This document shows, piece by piece, positions 63,342-64,000 of a stretch of 64,000 bases of DNA. Position 1 is the stretch's first letter. Each line of letters opens with the position of its first letter. Below the pieces are notes generated by a model. It did no database searches. It was given only the letters and a program-made list of their open reading frames with translations, and was not told the DNA's origin. The translations under genes were made by a program, and so were the position numbers. This stretch comes from Pseudogracilibacillus sp. (GTDB lineage Bacteria > Bacillota > Bacilli > Bacillales > Amphibacillaceae): NCBI GenBank assembly GCA_026169815.1, contig JAPFDT010000037.1, positions 49,778 through 113,777 of the forward strand. Reading direction: 5' to 3'.

Positions 63342-63457
63342 GCAGACCGAATATATTCCGCTTTCCGCGAGCGAGTGTCAAGCCTCCTCGGGCTATGGCC
63401 CTGCGGGGTCTTGCCGAACTCTTTTCTCTCGCAGGAGTCTGCATATATTCGGTCTGC
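63342..63457. repeat. Long imperfect hairpin repeat element (copy 3)
   Basis: GCAGACCGAATATAT (63342-63356) and its exact complement (63443-63457) bracket a GC-rich core with CCGCGAGCGAG, CCTGCGGGGTC and TCTCGCAGGAG. A weaker outer arm pair may exist (around 63290-63308 and 63491-63505). The adjoining 63174-63341 shows no gene. Confidence 0.75.
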
Positions 63458-63642
63458 TTTGTATTTGTTTTTCTAGTTTTATTTACTAAAACCACTTTTT
63501 CAGTGACTTTATCTAAATTCCTTAGGGGTTAACTTGTCTGTTTTAACTTTTACATTTAATTAAAGTTCTTATACTCACTTTTATAACTTCTCAAAAAGTA
63601 AAAGGAAATTTATTGGATATCTCCACTTTCAATATTGGCAAT

Positions 63643-63822
63643 TTGTTGCGGAGGATTGTTGACTCCTGTGGAAACAGAACGAGTCTGAAAGCCCCGCAGA
63701 AAGCGTACTTTGCTTTCGAGGCAAACTAAATTCGCGACGTCCTGTCGCAACGTTTGCATTTGAACGTCCTGTACTTCGAGATTGAAGCCGTTCCCACGGA
63801 AAGCAACAATCCGGAGCGACAA
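63643..63822. repeat. Long imperfect hairpin repeat element (copy 4)
   Basis: TTGTTGCGGAGGATTGTTG (63643-63661) matches the complement of CAACAATCCGGAGCGACAA (63804-63822) with few mismatches. The core contains GACTCCTGTGG, CCCCGCAGAAAGCG and TTCCCACGGAAAGC. It lies next to copy 3 and before a possible insertion sequence. Regions 63458-63642 and 63823-63964 contain no gene. Confidence 0.75.
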
Positions 63823-63964
63823 AATGCCTAACACTAAACTAAATTATATTTTTACGTCGCAGCATTCCTGTAGAACGCTAAATTTGGCGTTTGATAAAAA
63901 TAGAGCTCCCCTTTAAGATAATAGTAAGCGACAAAACAAACTAAATCTAAAGGAGATGCTCTAC

Positions 63965-64000
63965 ATGAAGTATAAAATGCAAGATAAACAAAATCAACTA
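63965..64000 (+). CDS. 5' end of a gene, possibly a transposase (truncated by the window)
   Basis: Only 12 codons are present (MKYKMQDKQNQL), with AAAGGAGATGCTCTAC as the ribosome site. The short basic/Gln-rich start resembles some Bacillaceae transposases, and the sequence just upstream has a loose inverted repeat (AGAGCTCCCCTTTAA and TAAAGGAGATGCTCT), but identity cannot be settled from this fragment. Confidence 0.35.
   Translation, partial: MKYKMQDKQNQL

Noticed and set aside
63313..63834. Minus-strand frames of 60 and 74 codons in the right-end repeats
   Set aside because: They are read through the GC-rich hairpin cores, with no ribosome site or recognisable protein character.

Overview
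The window is low-GC DNA from an endospore-forming Bacillaceae-type Firmicute, close in style to Oceanobacillus, Virgibacillus or Lysinibacillus; the species is not determined. The evidence is a LysM-GH18 spore cortex-lytic protein (YaaH/SleL), a long Bacillus-type SRP RNA, a proline T-box leader, strong AAGGAGG ribosome sites and many AT-rich intrinsic terminators. tRNA-Ser, yaaH, tadA and the SRP RNA gene lie together as they do near dnaX in Bacillus subtilis, but dnaX is absent and other genes are interleaved, so the synteny is rearranged.

Layout: (1) 1-6.6 kb: nucleoside/5'-deoxynucleoside salvage genes (NupC transporter, MtnA-like sugar-phosphate isomerase, GntR regulator, MTA/SAH-type deaminase, NCS2 purine permease, class II aldolase) followed by a relic of a canonical mtnA 3' end. 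(2) 6.8-18.2 kb: accessory metabolism: YhhN, CDF metal transporter, a deaminase/AraC/EamA group, dihydrouridine synthase, a LysR-controlled MBL-fold/alcohol dehydrogenase pair, an SDR and a DUF4145-like protein. (3) 18.4-22.3 kb: two tandem paralogous PAS-GGDEF-EAL enzymes, followed by a 41-bp tandem repeat array. (4) 22.8-30.4 kb: prepilin peptidase, then a nickel-type ABC transporter operon with a double-domain methyltransferase; a long hairpin repeat splits nikA from nikBCDE. (5) 30.6-42.5 kb: a complete type IV pilus operon (VanW/G5-like protein, PilB, PilT, PilC, two prepilins, PilM, PilN, PilO and three minor pilins). It is preceded by what I read as a class II cyclic-di-GMP riboswitch overlapping an intrinsic terminator. 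(6) 42.6-46 kb: GntR, purine nucleoside phosphorylase, a Tet38-like MFS pump, and a decayed GGDEF-EAL pseudogene. (7) 46.5-57 kb: chemoreceptor, MHYT-GGDEF-EAL protein, malate:quinone oxidoreductase, a compatible-solute type ABC transporter, a hexameric tyrosine-coordinated heme protein, a TauE/SafE exporter and PgeF. (8) 57-64 kb: SRP RNA, tadA, yaaH, proC with T-box, hemerythrin, tRNA-Ser, a D-cysteine desulfhydrase-like gene, two long hairpin repeats and the start of a possible transposase.

The most interesting system is c-di-GMP control of the pilus. The window holds three intact enzymes that could make or break c-di-GMP, a c-di-GMP-II-like riboswitch in front of the pilus operon arranged as an ON switch, and a PilB whose N-terminus carries MshEN-type c-di-GMP-binding repeats. 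Together they suggest control of pilus synthesis and of pilus extension by the same second messenger. A second theme is purine nucleoside by-product recycling: the salvage cluster at the left end plus deoD and pgeF contain most enzymes for turning 5'-deoxyadenosine or methylthioadenosine into DHAP and an aldehyde.
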